Translations under genes and position numbers: made by a program | The notes under the pieces: generated by a model | Told to the model about the DNA's origin: nothing | Database searches by the model: none | What the model saw: the letters and a program-made list of their open reading frames with translations, nothing else | Assembly: GCA_041397305.1 (NCBI GenBank) | Contig: JAWKWX010000002.1 | Span: 502,195-566,194 of the forward strand | Direction: 5' to 3' | Source: TMP-24 sp041397305 | Lineage (GTDB): Bacteria > Pseudomonadota > Alphaproteobacteria > Rhodobacterales > Rhodobacteraceae | DNA length: 64,000 bases | Shown: piece by piece, positions 54,898 to 63,951 of the stretch | Position numbering within the stretch: position 1 is the stretch's first letter | Layout of the letters: every line of letters starts with the position of its first letter

Positions 54898-56730
54898 ATG
54901 AGACGGTTGTGGACGATTGATGCCTTCCGGCCCGCCGACGGACCGCCGCCGCGCACGCTTGGACGGTTCTTCCTGTGGTGTCTGGCGGGGTCCTGGGGCC
55001 CGCTTCTGGTCGCGACCTTCCTCTCGGCCTTCGCGGGCGTGATGGAGGTCATCACCGCCGATTTCCTCGGGCGGGTGGTCGATGTCGCCTCCAGCGCCGA
55101 TCAGGCCACGGTCTTCCGCGATCACTGGCGGCTTTTCGCGATCTTCGGCTTCTTCCTGATCGTGCTCCGGCCCTTGGCCTTCGGCCTGTCGTCGGCCTCG
55201 AACTCGGTCATCGTGCAGCCGAACGTGCTTCCCCTGGTCCTGTCGCGGCTCCATCGCTGGACGATGGGCCATGCCGTCACCTTCTTCGACAATGATTTCG
55301 CAGGCCGCATCGCGCAGAAACAGATGCAGGCCGCGCGCGCCGTTACCGATGTGGCGTCGGAAACGATCAATACCGTGGCCTTCGCGCTGGCCACCCTGAT
55401 CGGGTCGGCCGTGTTCCTGCTGACCATCGACGGCGTCGTGGCGGTGGGGCTGACGCTGTGGATCCTTGTCTATATCGGCCTGATCTGGGCCTTCCTGCCG
55501 AAGATCCGCGTGAAATCGAAGGATCGCGCCGGGGCGCGGGCCATGGTCACCGGCCAGGTCGTGGACACGATCACCAACATCAAGACGGTGAAGCTTTTCG
55601 CCCATGCCGACCACGAGGATCGCGCGGCCCTGGGCGCGATGGAAGTCTTCCGCACCTCGGCCCTGGATTTCGGGCGGCTCTCGGCCTGGTTCCGGATGGC
55701 GCTGATGACGCTTGCCGGCACGCTGCCGCTTCTGCTCATCGGCGGCACGCTGCTTCTGTGGTCGAAGGGTCAGGCCACGGCAGGCGATATCGCGGCGGCG
55801 GGCACGATCTCGATCCGCATCGCACAGATGACCGGCTGGGTCTCCTTCGCGCTCATGTCGATCTATGCCTCGGTGGGCGAGGTCGAGGACGGCATGCGGA
55901 CGCTGACACCGCCACATGCCCTGACCGATGCCCCGGACGCCACTGATCTGGGGCGCGTGACGGGCGAGGTGCGGTTCGACGATGTGACCTTCGCCTATGG
56001 CCGGACCCGTGGCGGGATCGACCATGTCAGCCTGACCATCAGACCGGGCGAGAAGCTCGGCATCGTCGGCGCCTCGGGCGCGGGCAAATCGACGCTCGTG
56101 GCGCTGCTTCTCAGGCTTTACGACACCGAAGGCGGGCGGGTTCTGGTGGACGGGCGCGATGTACGCGGCGTCACGCAGGAAAGCCTTCGCCGCCAGATCG
56201 CCATGGTCACCCAGGAAACCGCGATGTTCAACCGCTCGGCTCGCGACAATATCCTTTACGGCCGACCCGACGCGACCGAGGAAGAGCTGGTGGCGGCGGC
56301 GCGGGCGGCGGAGGCGGACGAGTTCATCCCGGGTCTCGAAGATCACAAGGGCCGCCGGGGTTATGAGGCCCATCTGGGCGAACGCGGCGTGAAACTGTCG
56401 GGCGGCCAGCGCCAGCGGATCGCTCTTGCCCGCGCCTTCATCAAGGATGCGCCGATCCTCGTGCTGGACGAGGCGACGAGCGCGCTTGACAGCGAGGTCG
56501 AGGCGCAGGTGCAGGCGGCGCTGCACCGGGTGATGCAGGGCAAGACGGTGCTTGCCATCGCCCACCGCCTGTCGACCATCGCCGAGATGGACCGGATCGT
56601 GGTCCTCGACCAGGGCCGGATCGTCGAGGAGGGGAGCCATGCGGCGCTGCTCGCCAGGGGCGGGCTTTACGCGCGCTACTGGAGCCGCCAGTCGGGCGGC
56701 TTCCTTGGCACGGAAGAGGCGGCAGAGTGA
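54898..56730 (+). CDS. ABC exporter half-transporter, MsbA-type (second subunit)
   Basis: This 610-residue protein has the same build as its neighbour and similar motifs: Walker A GASGAGKST (near 395), LSGGQRQRIALARAF, ILVLDEATSALDSE and AIAHRLST. The two ATP-binding domains are closely similar, consistent with an old tandem duplication, and both keep the catalytic glutamate after Walker B. ATG 54898 is chosen over 54871, which lies inside the first gene. Its stop overlaps the start of the rRNA methyltransferase gene. Confidence 0.93.
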   Translation: MRRLWTIDAFRPADGPPPRTLGRFFLWCLAGSWGPLLVATFLSAFAGVMEVITADFLGRVVDVASSADQATVFRDHWRLFAIFGFFLIVLRPLAFGLSSASNSVIVQPNVLPLVLSRLHRWTMGHAVTFFDNDFAGRIAQKQMQAARAVTDVASETINTVAFALATLIGSAVFLLTIDGVVAVGLTLWILVYIGLIWAFLPKIRVKSKDRAGARAMVTGQVVDTITNIKTVKLFAHADHEDRAALGAMEVFRTSALDFGRLSAWFRMALMTLAGTLPLLLIGGTLLLWSKGQATAGDIAAAGTISIRIAQMTGWVSFALMSIYASVGEVEDGMRTLTPPHALTDAPDATDLGRVTGEVRFDDVTFAYGRTRGGIDHVSLTIRPGEKLGIVGASGAGKSTLVALLLRLYDTEGGRVLVDGRDVRGVTQESLRRQIAMVTQETAMFNRSARDNILYGRPDATEEELVAAARAAEADEFIPGLEDHKGRRGYEAHLGERGVKLSGGQRQRIALARAFIKDAPILVLDEATSALDSEVEAQVQAALHRVMQGKTVLAIAHRLSTIAEMDRIVVLDQGRIVEEGSHAALLARGGLYARYWSRQSGGFLGTEEAAE

Positions 56731-57959
56731 GAGTGACGATCGACCGGCTCGGCCATCTCGGCGACGGGATCGCGGCCGGGTCTGGCTCGGGTCCCGTCTA
56801 TGTGCCGCGCGCCCTGCCGGGCGAGGTGGTCGAGGGCGAGGTGACCGAGGGGCGGATGAACGCCCCCGCCATCCTCACGCCCTCGCCCGACCGCCGCCGC
56901 GCGCCCTGCCCGCATTACGCCGCCTGCGGCGGCTGTGCGCTGATGCATGCGACCGACGGATTCGTCGAGGGCTGGAAGGCGGATGTGGTACGCGCCGCCC
57001 TTGCCGCGCAGGGACTTCCCGCGCCGATCCGCGCCATCCACACCTCGCCGGAAAGATCGCGCAGGCGCGCGACATTCTCCGGCAGGCGCACCAGGAAGGG
57101 GGCGATCGTCGGCTTCCACGGCCGCGCCTCGGGCACGCTGGCCGATGTCATGGATTGCCATCTTCTCGTACCCTCGATCACCGCCCTCCTCCCCATCCTG
57201 CGCGACCTGACCATCGCGGGCGGATCGCGCAAGGGCGAGATGTCGCTGACCGTGACCGCGACCGAGGCGGGCGCCGATCTTGCAGTCAGCGGGGGCAAGC
57301 CGCTCGAGCCCGCGCTCTTCAGCGAACTGGCCGTCCTCGCGGAACGGGCCGACCTTGCGCGCCTGACCTGGGACGGCGAACCTGTCGCCCACCGCCGCCC
57401 TGCGACCCAGCGGTTCGGCGGGACGCTCGTCGAGCCGCCTTCGGGTTCGTTCCTTCAGGCGACGCGCGAAGGCGAGGCGGCACTCCTCGCGGCGGCACGG
57501 GCGGCAACGGGCGGCGCGGGACGGATCGCCGATCTCTTCTCAGGCGCGGGCACCTTCTCGCTGCCACTTGCTGAGGGGGCGGAGGTTCATGCGGTCGAAG
57601 CCGAAAAGGCGATGCTCACCGCCCTCGACCGCGCCGCGCGCCACGCGCAGGGCCTGCACCGGATCACCACCGAGGCACGCGACCTCTTCCGCCGGCCGCT
57701 CCTGCCCGACGAGCTTGACCGGTTTGACGCGATCCTCCTCGATCCGCCGCGCGCGGGCGCCGAGGCGCAGGTGGCGGAAATCGCCGCCTCGCGCGCCCGG
57801 ACCGTGGCCTATATCTCCTGCAACCCGGTCAGCTTCGCCCGCGACGCGCGGATCCTGTCGGACGCGGGCCTTGCACTCGACTGGATCGAGGTGGTGGACC
57901 AGTTCCGCTGGTCGACCCATGTCGAGCTGGCCGCCCGCCTGATCCGCCCCACGCGGTAG
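56727..57959 (+). CDS. 23S rRNA (uracil-5-)-methyltransferase, RlmD/RumA family
   Basis: This 410-residue SAM-dependent enzyme has an N-terminal TRAM-like RNA-binding domain (about residues 1-55). An iron-sulfur cysteine set in CPHYAACGGCALMH (near 61) follows. The SAM-binding motif is DLFSGAGTFSLPL (near 270), the DPPRAG motif is near 337, and the catalytic cysteine is in SCNP (near 360). It methylates uracil in rRNA at carbon 5. The start is GTG 56727, overlapping the ABC stop as GTGA. Similar chromosomal genes in this order are housekeeping; assignment between RlmC, RlmD and TrmA is not resolved. Confidence 0.9.
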   Translation: MRVTIDRLGHLGDGIAAGSGSGPVYVPRALPGEVVEGEVTEGRMNAPAILTPSPDRRRAPCPHYAACGGCALMHATDGFVEGWKADVVRAALAAQGLPAPIRAIHTSPERSRRRATFSGRRTRKGAIVGFHGRASGTLADVMDCHLLVPSITALLPILRDLTIAGGSRKGEMSLTVTATEAGADLAVSGGKPLEPALFSELAVLAERADLARLTWDGEPVAHRRPATQRFGGTLVEPPSGSFLQATREGEAALLAAARAATGGAGRIADLFSGAGTFSLPLAEGAEVHAVEAEKAMLTALDRAARHAQGLHRITTEARDLFRRPLLPDELDRFDAILLDPPRAGAEAQVAEIAASRARTVAYISCNPVSFARDARILSDAGLALDWIEVVDQFRWSTHVELAARLIRPTR

Positions 57960-58045
57960 CCCCGCGCCATCACGAAAGCCTGAGCCTTGCCCCCTTCCCG
58001 CCGGGCATCGTGCCGTGTAAGAGGCGGAAAAGGGCAACGGGCAGC

Positions 58046-58540
58046 ATGACATTTCTTCGCGCAGTTCTTCTTCTGATCACGCTTGCGGTTGCCACCTCCT
58101 GCGGCGGCAAGTTCCGCACCTACAATGGTCCTGCCGTCACCGCGATTGTCGTGCACAAGGCCGAACGGCGCATGTATCTTCTGCATGGCAGCGAGGTGCT
58201 GAAAGCCTACGACATCGCGCTTGGCGGCAATCCGGTGGGCGACAAGCAGTTCGAGGGCGACCGCAAGACCCCCGAAGGCACCTATTTCATCGACCGGCGC
58301 AATCCCAACAGCAGCTACCATCTGTCGCTTGGCATTTCCTATCCGAACGATCAGGACCGGGCGGAGGCGGCCGCACTGGGCAAGAAGCCGGGCGGCGACA
58401 TCTTCATCCACGGTCGCGCGGGCAAGAACCGCGGTGTCGGCCCGGACTGGACGGCGGGCTGCATCGCGGTCAAGGACCGCGAGATCGAGGAAATCTATGC
58501 GATGGTGCGGGTGGGCACGCCGATCTTCATCAAGCCCTGA
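58046..58540 (+). CDS. L,D-transpeptidase (YkuD), putative lipoprotein
   Basis: This 164-residue protein has a signal sequence (about residues 1-18) ending in a lipobox-like ATSC. The YkuD domain carries the catalytic histidine in IFIHGRAG and cysteine in WTAGCIAVKD (near residue 149), the variant seen in YafK-like members. It would form 3-3 cross-links or anchor proteins in the cell wall. ATG 58046 is supported by the hydrophobic signal right after it. It lies 86 bases after the rRNA methyltransferase. Confidence 0.87.
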   Translation: MTFLRAVLLLITLAVATSCGGKFRTYNGPAVTAIVVHKAERRMYLLHGSEVLKAYDIALGGNPVGDKQFEGDRKTPEGTYFIDRRNPNSSYHLSLGISYPNDQDRAEAAALGKKPGGDIFIHGRAGKNRGVGPDWTAGCIAVKDREIEEIYAMVRVGTPIFIKP

Positions 58541-58629
58541 CGGCCACCCCCCTGACGGCCACCCCTACGTGACCCGCCCCTCCAGCGAAGAGCGCGGCCG
58601 CGCGGATGAGCGGCCCGCCAACCTGCATC

Positions 58630-59139
58630 TCAGCTTCCGGTGACGAGCGTCCACCAGATCTTGCCCGACGGTTCCTGGAACCAGGAAAAACCGACCTTCA
58701 CCGCATTCGGATCCAGGATCACGCCGCGCGTGTCGGGAACCTGCATCCAGGCCGCGAGCGTCTCGCGCTCGTTCTCGTAGGTCTCGGAGATATTCTCGCC
58801 CAGCATCTTGCCCGGATAGCCGGTGCGCTGGACCCTCAGAAGCGGCGAGGAACCGTCAGAGCCGAAATGCCACGGCCGGTTCTGCAGATGCATGTCGCGC
58901 GAATGGGTTGCGGCGGCGGCGGTCAGCTGGGCGTCGAGCGTGAGCGGCGCAAGACCCTTGGCCGCGCGCAGCGCATTGACCGAATCGACCATCGAATAGG
59001 TCACGCGGCCCACATCGCCCGGCCCGATCACATAGGCCTGCGGCACGGCGCGGCCATCAGGGGCAAGCTGCACCTGCCCGGTCTGGCAGGCGGCAAGCAT
59101 CAGGACCGCGGCGAGAACGGCGGAAAAAGGCTTGTTCAT
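58630..59139 (-). CDS. CAP/SCP-domain lipoprotein
   Basis: This 169-residue protein has a lipoprotein signal peptide (lipobox LAAC, about residues 15-18) and a CAP (SCP/PR-1) domain with NALRAAKGLAPLTLDAQLTAAAATHSRDM and GENISETYE, ending KVGFSWFQ ... WWTLVTGS. CAP proteins act outside the cytoplasm; the bacterial role is mostly unknown, with cell-wall links suggested. It sits between two L,D-transpeptidase genes on the other strand. Confidence 0.87.
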   Translation of the reverse strand: MNKPFSAVLAAVLMLAACQTGQVQLAPDGRAVPQAYVIGPGDVGRVTYSMVDSVNALRAAKGLAPLTLDAQLTAAAATHSRDMHLQNRPWHFGSDGSSPLLRVQRTGYPGKMLGENISETYENERETLAAWMQVPDTRGVILDPNAVKVGFSWFQEPSGKIWWTLVTGS

Positions 59140-59328
59140 CGGAAGAAGGCTCCCATTCTTTACGCCGTGCTTTACAGTTTCGCCAAACGGTGTTCAAACG
59201 CCAAATCGCCGGGATGGGCGAGGTCTCGCGCAGGCGTGATTTGCGCGAACCGCCCCTGACGGCCAGAAATGACATGGGCCGAAGGCGAGACCCCGGCGGC
59301 CCCAACCGGCAAACGGAGACATGAGGCA

Positions 59329-59940
59329 ATGCTTTCAGACAGAAAAGATCTGAGCCGCCGCGCGCTTCTGGGCGGCGCGGCAGCACTCGCGGCGGGAAGC
59401 CTCGCCGCGCCCGCGCTGGCACAAGCGGTAAACGATGGCACGACCGAGTTCGAGCAGGATCTGAGCAACAATATCCGCCACAATATCTCGAGCTTCCGCT
59501 CGCTCGAATGGCAGCCCTATTTCGCGAACCTGTCGAAGGGCGCGATCCTCGTGGATATCACCTCGCGGGCGCTGCATTTCTGGGGCGAGGATGGTGCGAC
59601 CTACCGGCTTTATCCCTGTTCGGTGGCCCTGTCGGAGGATCTGACCCGCCGGGGCCGGACCGACGTGGTGGAAAAGGTCGTCAAGCCGACCTGGCGCCCG
59701 ACGCCCGAGATGAAGAAGCGCTATCCCGACTGGCCGGATGTGGTCGAGGGCGGCGATCCCAAGAACCCGCTCGGGCCGCTGGCGCTTTACCTCGGCTGGC
59801 AATTCTACCGCATCCACGGCACGCATGACACGCGCAAGATCGGGCGGCGGTCGTCGAACGGCTGTGTCGGGCTGTACAACGAACATATCACCGAACTCTT
59901 CGGCCTTGCGAAGGTCGGCACCCAGGTGCTTCTGATCTGA
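59329..59940 (+). CDS. L,D-transpeptidase (YkuD) with Tat signal
   Basis: This 203-residue protein has a twin-arginine signal (LSRRALLGGAAALAAG, cleavage near ALAQ). The YkuD domain has the histidine in YRIHGTHDT and the cysteine in SSNGCVGLYNEHI (near residue 185). It cross-links peptidoglycan or attaches outer-membrane lipoproteins. ATG 59329 has GGAGA about 9 bases upstream; 59269 gives a longer reading without signal-peptide logic. It is divergent from the CAP gene by about 190 bases. Confidence 0.88.
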   Translation: MLSDRKDLSRRALLGGAAALAAGSLAAPALAQAVNDGTTEFEQDLSNNIRHNISSFRSLEWQPYFANLSKGAILVDITSRALHFWGEDGATYRLYPCSVALSEDLTRRGRTDVVEKVVKPTWRPTPEMKKRYPDWPDVVEGGDPKNPLGPLALYLGWQFYRIHGTHDTRKIGRRSSNGCVGLYNEHITELFGLAKVGTQVLLI

Positions 59941-60096
59941 CCTGTTGCCGAATTGACATGGCAGCCCGCCACAGCGGCGGCGGGTGCGAAAATTCTTCTT
60001 GAAAACCGCCGCCCTCCCGGCTCAACCTGTGGCCGAGGGACAGACATCGCCCCGGTCGTTCCGGTTCACACCAACGGGGCACGGATGGAGATATTC

Positions 60097-60279
60097 ATGA
60101 AGAAGTTTGCGCTTGCTGCTGCCGTTACGCTCGCAGCAACTTCGGCTTTCGCTGGCGGCATGGCCCCGCCGATGATGGAACCGGAAGTTGTCGAAACGAA
60201 GTCGGCCTCGTCCTCGGCCGGCGGCATCGTCGTTCCGCTGCTCGTCCTGCTGCTCGTCGCCGCGGCGGCCAGCAACTGA
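60097..60279 (+). CDS. Small secreted protein, twin copy 1
   Basis: This 60-residue protein has a signal peptide (about residues 1-20, SAFA cleavage), a short acidic middle (EPEVVETKSASSS) and a C-terminal hydrophobic segment (GGIVVPLLVLLLVAAAASN). GGAG lies 6 bases before ATG 60097. It is nearly identical over its C-terminal half to a second gene 375 bases downstream. No family name is known to me. After signal cleavage it would be a roughly 40-residue single-span membrane peptide. Confidence 0.82.
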   Translation: MKKFALAAAVTLAATSAFAGGMAPPMMEPEVVETKSASSSAGGIVVPLLVLLLVAAAASN

Positions 60280-60654
60280 TCCGGTTTCCCGGACCGGTTT
60301 CTGCGCCGGTTCGCAACCTGCCGCCGGGGGCCCCGCCCCCGGCGCCTCACATACCCGCTGCCACCGGGTGTTTCTTGGTGCCGGAGCGTTCTTCCGGCGT
60401 GGCGATCCGAATCAAATAGTTACCCGACCCGGCCGTTCTTCCGGCGAAGGTTTCCAGCCGCCCTGGCGCCGCCAAACGCGAGCGCCGGGAGTGTTGCTAT
60501 TTTGACGAAGCTCCCGAAAGCTTTTCGCGCGACCGCACGAGGGGTGTTGCGCATATCCCGCAGTTCGCGCTAGTCGGCGTAACGAGGTAACCAAAATTGC
60601 CCCAGTTATCCTCAGACGAATCCTTTGCTGGGGCGCGGATGGAGACATAGATCA
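60280..60654. other. 375-base spacer between twin small genes
   Basis: There is no gene. A perfect 9-base palindromic hairpin (GCCGGGGGC 60323-60331, GCCCCCGGC 60335-60343) follows copy 1 and may end its transcript, though no T run follows. The rest, up to the ribosome-binding site near 60640, probably holds the promoter of copy 2. Confidence 0.45.
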
Positions 60655-60837
60655 ATGAAGAAAATCGCGCTTGCTGCCGCCCTCACCCTGGCTGCCACCT
60701 CGGCTTTTGCCGGTGGCATGGCTGAGCCGGTCATGGAAGAAACCGTTGTCGAAGCGAAGTCGGCCTCGTCGTCGGCTGGCGGCATCGTTGTTCCGCTGCT
60801 CGTTCTCCTGCTCGTTGCGGCTGCTGCCAGCAACTGA
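60655..60837 (+). CDS. Small secreted protein, twin copy 2
   Basis: This 60-residue paralogue of the gene at 60097 has the same layout: signal peptide ending SAFA, GGMAEPVMEETVVEAKSASS, then the same hydrophobic GGIVVPLLVLLLVAAAASN end. Differences lie mostly in the acidic middle and at silent positions, so both copies seem to be under selection. GGAGA lies about 10 bases upstream. A strong terminator follows, and hemH lies convergent beyond it. Confidence 0.82.
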   Translation: MKKIALAAALTLAATSAFAGGMAEPVMEETVVEAKSASSSAGGIVVPLLVLLLVAAAASN

Positions 60838-60860
60838 TCGGGTCTGATCTTTCAGAAGGA

Positions 60861-60891
60861 AAAGGCGACGCTCCGCGTCGCCTTTTTCTTT
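60861..60891 (+). terminator. Rho-independent terminator after twin copy 2
   Basis: A perfect 11-base stem (AAAGGCGACGC 60861-60871, GCGTCGCCTTT 60875-60885) with loop TCC is followed by a T-rich tail (TTCTTTT). It probably also serves the convergent hemH side. Confidence 0.9.
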
Positions 60892-60984
60892 TGCGGGATC
60901 GCGGCGCGGGCGGCTCGTCCGACCGTGCGGCCCGGGCGCCTCATCGGGCCTTTCGGCCCTTTTCGCCGCGCGGGCAAACCGCGA

Positions 60985-62034
60985 TCAGACCCAGCCCGAG
61001 AGGTTTTCGGCAATGATCGCCGACAGGGCCGCGATATGGGCCTGCCCGTCGTTGAGGCAGGGGATGTAGGTAAAGCTTTCGCCGCCCGCATGCAGGAAGG
61101 CCTCGCGGATCTCGCCCTGAATCTCCTCCAGCGTCTCGATGCAATCCGCCGCGAAGGCGGGGGAAACCACCGCTATGCGCCTCTTGCCCGCGCGCGCCAG
61201 CGCGGCCACATGTTCGACCGTATAGGGCTTCAGCCATTCCTCGGGCCCGAAGACCGACTGGAAGGTCGTATCGATCGCCCCCATCTCCCAGCCCAGCCGT
61301 TCGCGCAGAAGCCGCGTCGTCTTCTGGCACTGGCAATGGTAGGGGTCGCCCTCCATCAGATAGCGTTTCGGCATGCCGTGATAGGAGGCCACCAGCACAT
61401 CCGGCCGGTGGTCGAGCGCCGCATAGGCCGTCTCGACCGAGGCCGCGAGCGCTTCGATATAGAGCGGATTGTCGAAATATTCCGCCACGGTGCGCGCCGC
61501 GGGCTGGCGCTTTTCCTTCATCAGCGCCCGGAAGAACTGATCGTTCGCGGTCGCGGAGGTGGCGCCCGCATAGTGCGGATAGAGCGGAAAGAAGAGGATC
61601 TTCTCGCACCCCGCCGCCACCATACGGCGCACGACACTTTCGGTCGATGGATTGCCGTAGCGCATGCAGAAATCGACCATCACCCGGTCGCCCCACCGGG
61701 CCCGGGCCTCGGCGCGCAACCTTTCCGTCTGGTCGCGGGTGATGGTCAGAAGCGGGCTTTCGTTCCGGTCGTGGTTCCAGATCGTCTTGTAATCCCGCCC
61801 CTTGGCCTGCGGGCGCTTCGACAGGATGATCAGCTGCAGGATCGGCTGCCATTTCCAGCGCGGATAGTCGATCACCCGCCGGTCGGACAGAAACTCCGAC
61901 AGATAGCGCCGCATCGACCAGTAGTCATAGCCGTCCGGCGTGCCGAGGTTGGCCAGAAGCACGCCGATGCGCGCGGGCGGCAACGTCGGGTGATCGGCGG
62001 GCGCGTGGGGAAGGGGGCGGGGCGCTTCGGTCAT
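60985..62034 (-). CDS. hemH: Ferrochelatase
   Basis: This 349-residue enzyme inserts iron into protoporphyrin IX, the last step of haem synthesis. Clear motifs: GVLLANLGTPDGYDYWSMRRYL, FCMRYGNPS, the metal-site histidine in VASYHGMPKRY (near residue 214), CQCQKTTRLLRE, TFQSVFGPEEWLKPYT and the conserved glutamate in VVSPAFAADCIETLEEI. It has a proline-rich N-terminal extension of about 20 residues. It stands 44 bases downstream of the methyltransferase gene on the same strand. Confidence 0.96.
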   Translation of the reverse strand: MTEAPRPLPHAPADHPTLPPARIGVLLANLGTPDGYDYWSMRRYLSEFLSDRRVIDYPRWKWQPILQLIILSKRPQAKGRDYKTIWNHDRNESPLLTITRDQTERLRAEARARWGDRVMVDFCMRYGNPSTESVVRRMVAAGCEKILFFPLYPHYAGATSATANDQFFRALMKEKRQPAARTVAEYFDNPLYIEALAASVETAYAALDHRPDVLVASYHGMPKRYLMEGDPYHCQCQKTTRLLRERLGWEMGAIDTTFQSVFGPEEWLKPYTVEHVAALARAGKRRIAVVSPAFAADCIETLEEIQGEIREAFLHAGGESFTYIPCLNDGQAHIAALSAIIAENLSGWV

Positions 62035-62078
62035 CGGCTTCCTGATCTTTGGGTGGCTCGGCGGGTGGCTCGGTCGGT

Positions 62079-62909
62079 CTAATCGTCAAGGGGCCGGGCA
62101 TTCAGCGCATCGGCAAGCCGCGCCATCGCCGAACCGGGACGCAGGGGTTTCTGCTGGCTGTCATGCGGCGCCCAGCCGGTGAGGAACATCAGTTCCATCG
62201 TCGCGGCAATGCGACCATCGGGCGCGGGGAAATGCGCGGCATATATCTTCTCCGCCGCGTCGAGGACCGCGCGCCGCAACGGCCTGCGCGACCGGGCGGC
62301 CAGCGCATTGCCCTCGCCCATCGCGCGCAGGTCGGCGGCGAGGTGACGGATGTTGCGGTAGCTGACGGACAGGCCCGCCACATCGGCAACCGGCAGCGCA
62401 AGGCCCGCACGCGACAGAATCCCGCCCAGATCGCGCACCTCCGCCATCGGCAACACGCGCGGCGACAGGCCACCCGAAACCGCCGCCTCCGCCTCGGCAA
62501 GGCTCGCCCGCAACTCGTGCAGCGTCCGCCCGCCCGGGGCCACCGCCAGGAACAGCCCGTCGGGACGCAGGGCGCGCGCGCACTGGATCACCTGTCCGAC
62601 CGGATCGGCCGCCCAATGCAGCGCCATCGCATGGATCACCAGATCATGCGCACCCGGCGCAAGATCAAGCACATCCTCGTCCGCCACCATCCGCGCCCCG
62701 GGTATCGCGCCCTCCCAGATGTCCGGCCATCCGGTCACGATCGCGGGCGCCGTAAACCGTCTGTTAACCAATCCGAGCCTTTCCTGAATCTCGGCCAGTG
62801 CCTCGTCGTGCAGGAAGGCCGCGATCCCCTGCCTGCGGGCGCGGGAACGGTTGCGCAGAAGCGCAGCGCGGTCGGTCAGGGGCGGAGGTGCGGAAACGGT
62901 CGCGGACAT
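62079..62909 (-). CDS. SAM-dependent methyltransferase (BioC/NDUFAF5-like)
   Basis: This 276-residue class I methyltransferase has the N-terminal RALLRNRSRARRQGIAAFLHDEALAEIQERL typical of the BioC/NDUFAF5-like group. Motif II is visible as DLVIHAMALHWAADPVGQ, followed by ALRPDGLFLAVAPGG. The usual glycine-rich motif I is weak, with ERLGLVNRRFTAPAIVTGW in its place, so SAM binding is likely but not certain. It is divergent from comF by 24 bases between starts. Substrate unknown. Confidence 0.8.
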   Translation of the reverse strand: MSATVSAPPPLTDRAALLRNRSRARRQGIAAFLHDEALAEIQERLGLVNRRFTAPAIVTGWPDIWEGAIPGARMVADEDVLDLAPGAHDLVIHAMALHWAADPVGQVIQCARALRPDGLFLAVAPGGRTLHELRASLAEAEAAVSGGLSPRVLPMAEVRDLGGILSRAGLALPVADVAGLSVSYRNIRHLAADLRAMGEGNALAARSRRPLRRAVLDAAEKIYAAHFPAPDGRIAATMELMFLTGWAPHDSQQKPLRPGSAMARLADALNARPLDD

Positions 62910-62933
62910 GGCCCGCGACCATAAGGGACGGAC

Positions 62934-63656
62934 ATGGGAATAGAAAGCGCGCTCCGCCTCGTCTTTCCGCCCGCCTGCGCCTCCTGCGGGGCGCCGGTCG
63001 CCGAGGAATTCGGCCTCTGTCCCGCCTGCTGGCGCGAGACGGGCTTCATCGGCGGCCTCGTCTGCGATCGCTGCGGCACGCCCCTGCCGGGCGAGGACGA
63101 GGGGCGGGCGGAATATTGCGACGATTGCCTGACCATCGCCCGGCCCTGGGAAAGGGGCCGCGCCGCGATCCTCTACCGCGACAGGGGGCGGCGGATGGTG
63201 CTGGCGCTGAAGCACGGCGACCGGCTGGACCTCGTGCGCCCGATGGCGGGCTGGCTGGCCAATGCCGCCCGCCCGATCCTCGTGCCCGACATGCTGGTGG
63301 CGCCGGTTCCGCTGCACTGGATGCGGCTCTTCCGCCGACGCTACAACCAGTCCGCGCTCCTGTCGCGGGCGGTGGCGCGCACGCTGGGGCTCGACCATTG
63401 CCCCGACCTGCTGATCCGTGCGCGCAAGACCGACAGCCAGGAGGGCAAGGACCGCGAAACGCGCTTCCGCAACCTTCAGGGTGCGATTCGCGCCCATCCC
63501 CGCCGCCGCGCCCGCCTTGCGGGGCGCCATGTGCTGATCGTCGACGATGTGATGACCTCGGGCGCCACTTTCGCCGCGGCCGCCGATGCCTGCCTTGCCG
63601 CAGGGGCCGCTCACGTTTCCGTTCTGGCGCTGGCACGCGTTGCGAAGGACGCCTAA
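62934..63656 (+). CDS. comF: ComF family protein (phosphoribosyltransferase-like)
   Basis: This 240-residue protein has an N-terminal double zinc ribbon (CASCGAP, CPACW, CDRCGTP, CDDCL) and a PRTase-type C-terminal domain with PRPP-loop motif HVLIVDDVMTSGATFAAA (near residue 199). ComF proteins are linked to DNA uptake and transformation, and in Rhodobacter to gene-transfer-agent uptake, but most bacteria also keep them outside competence. The RRRYNQSALL motif is typical. grxC follows 34 bases on. Confidence 0.9.
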   Translation: MGIESALRLVFPPACASCGAPVAEEFGLCPACWRETGFIGGLVCDRCGTPLPGEDEGRAEYCDDCLTIARPWERGRAAILYRDRGRRMVLALKHGDRLDLVRPMAGWLANAARPILVPDMLVAPVPLHWMRLFRRRYNQSALLSRAVARTLGLDHCPDLLIRARKTDSQEGKDRETRFRNLQGAIRAHPRRRARLAGRHVLIVDDVMTSGATFAAAADACLAAGAAHVSVLALARVAKDA

Positions 63657-63690
63657 ATCCCTATAGTCACGCCGAGCTTGGGAACCGGAC

Positions 63691-63948
63691 ATGAAGCGCG
63701 TCGAAATCTACACCAAGGGCTATTGCCCCTATTGCCATGCCGCCAAGGCACTTTTGTCCCGCAAGGGCGTGGCGTTCGAGGAAACCGACATCGGCTATGA
63801 CCCCGGCCGCCGGGCCGAGATGATCGCCCGCGCCATGGGCCGCACCACCGTGCCGCAGATCTTCATCGGCGGGGTCCATGTCGGCGGATCGGACGATCTG
63901 CATGCGCTCGACCGTGCAGGCAAGCTCGATCCGATGCTCGCGGCCTGA
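63691..63948 (+). CDS. grxC: Glutaredoxin 3
   Basis: This 85-residue dithiol glutaredoxin has the active site CPYC (near residue 12), the cis-proline motif TTVPQIFIGG and GGSDDLHALD. It reduces disulfides and glutathione mixed disulfides using glutathione. Length and motif match GrxC. It is on the same strand as comF and the following hydrolase gene, a common alphaproteobacterial trio. Confidence 0.95.
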   Translation: MKRVEIYTKGYCPYCHAAKALLSRKGVAFEETDIGYDPGRRAEMIARAMGRTTVPQIFIGGVHVGGSDDLHALDRAGKLDPMLAA

Positions 63949-63951
63949 GCG

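Noticed and set aside
51366..55055. A 1229-codon open frame on the minus strand
   Set aside because: It lies opposite cca, lysE and the ABC exporter genes, all with clear motifs. Long antisense frames are common in GC-rich DNA because stops are rare; the translation is low-complexity and shows no family.
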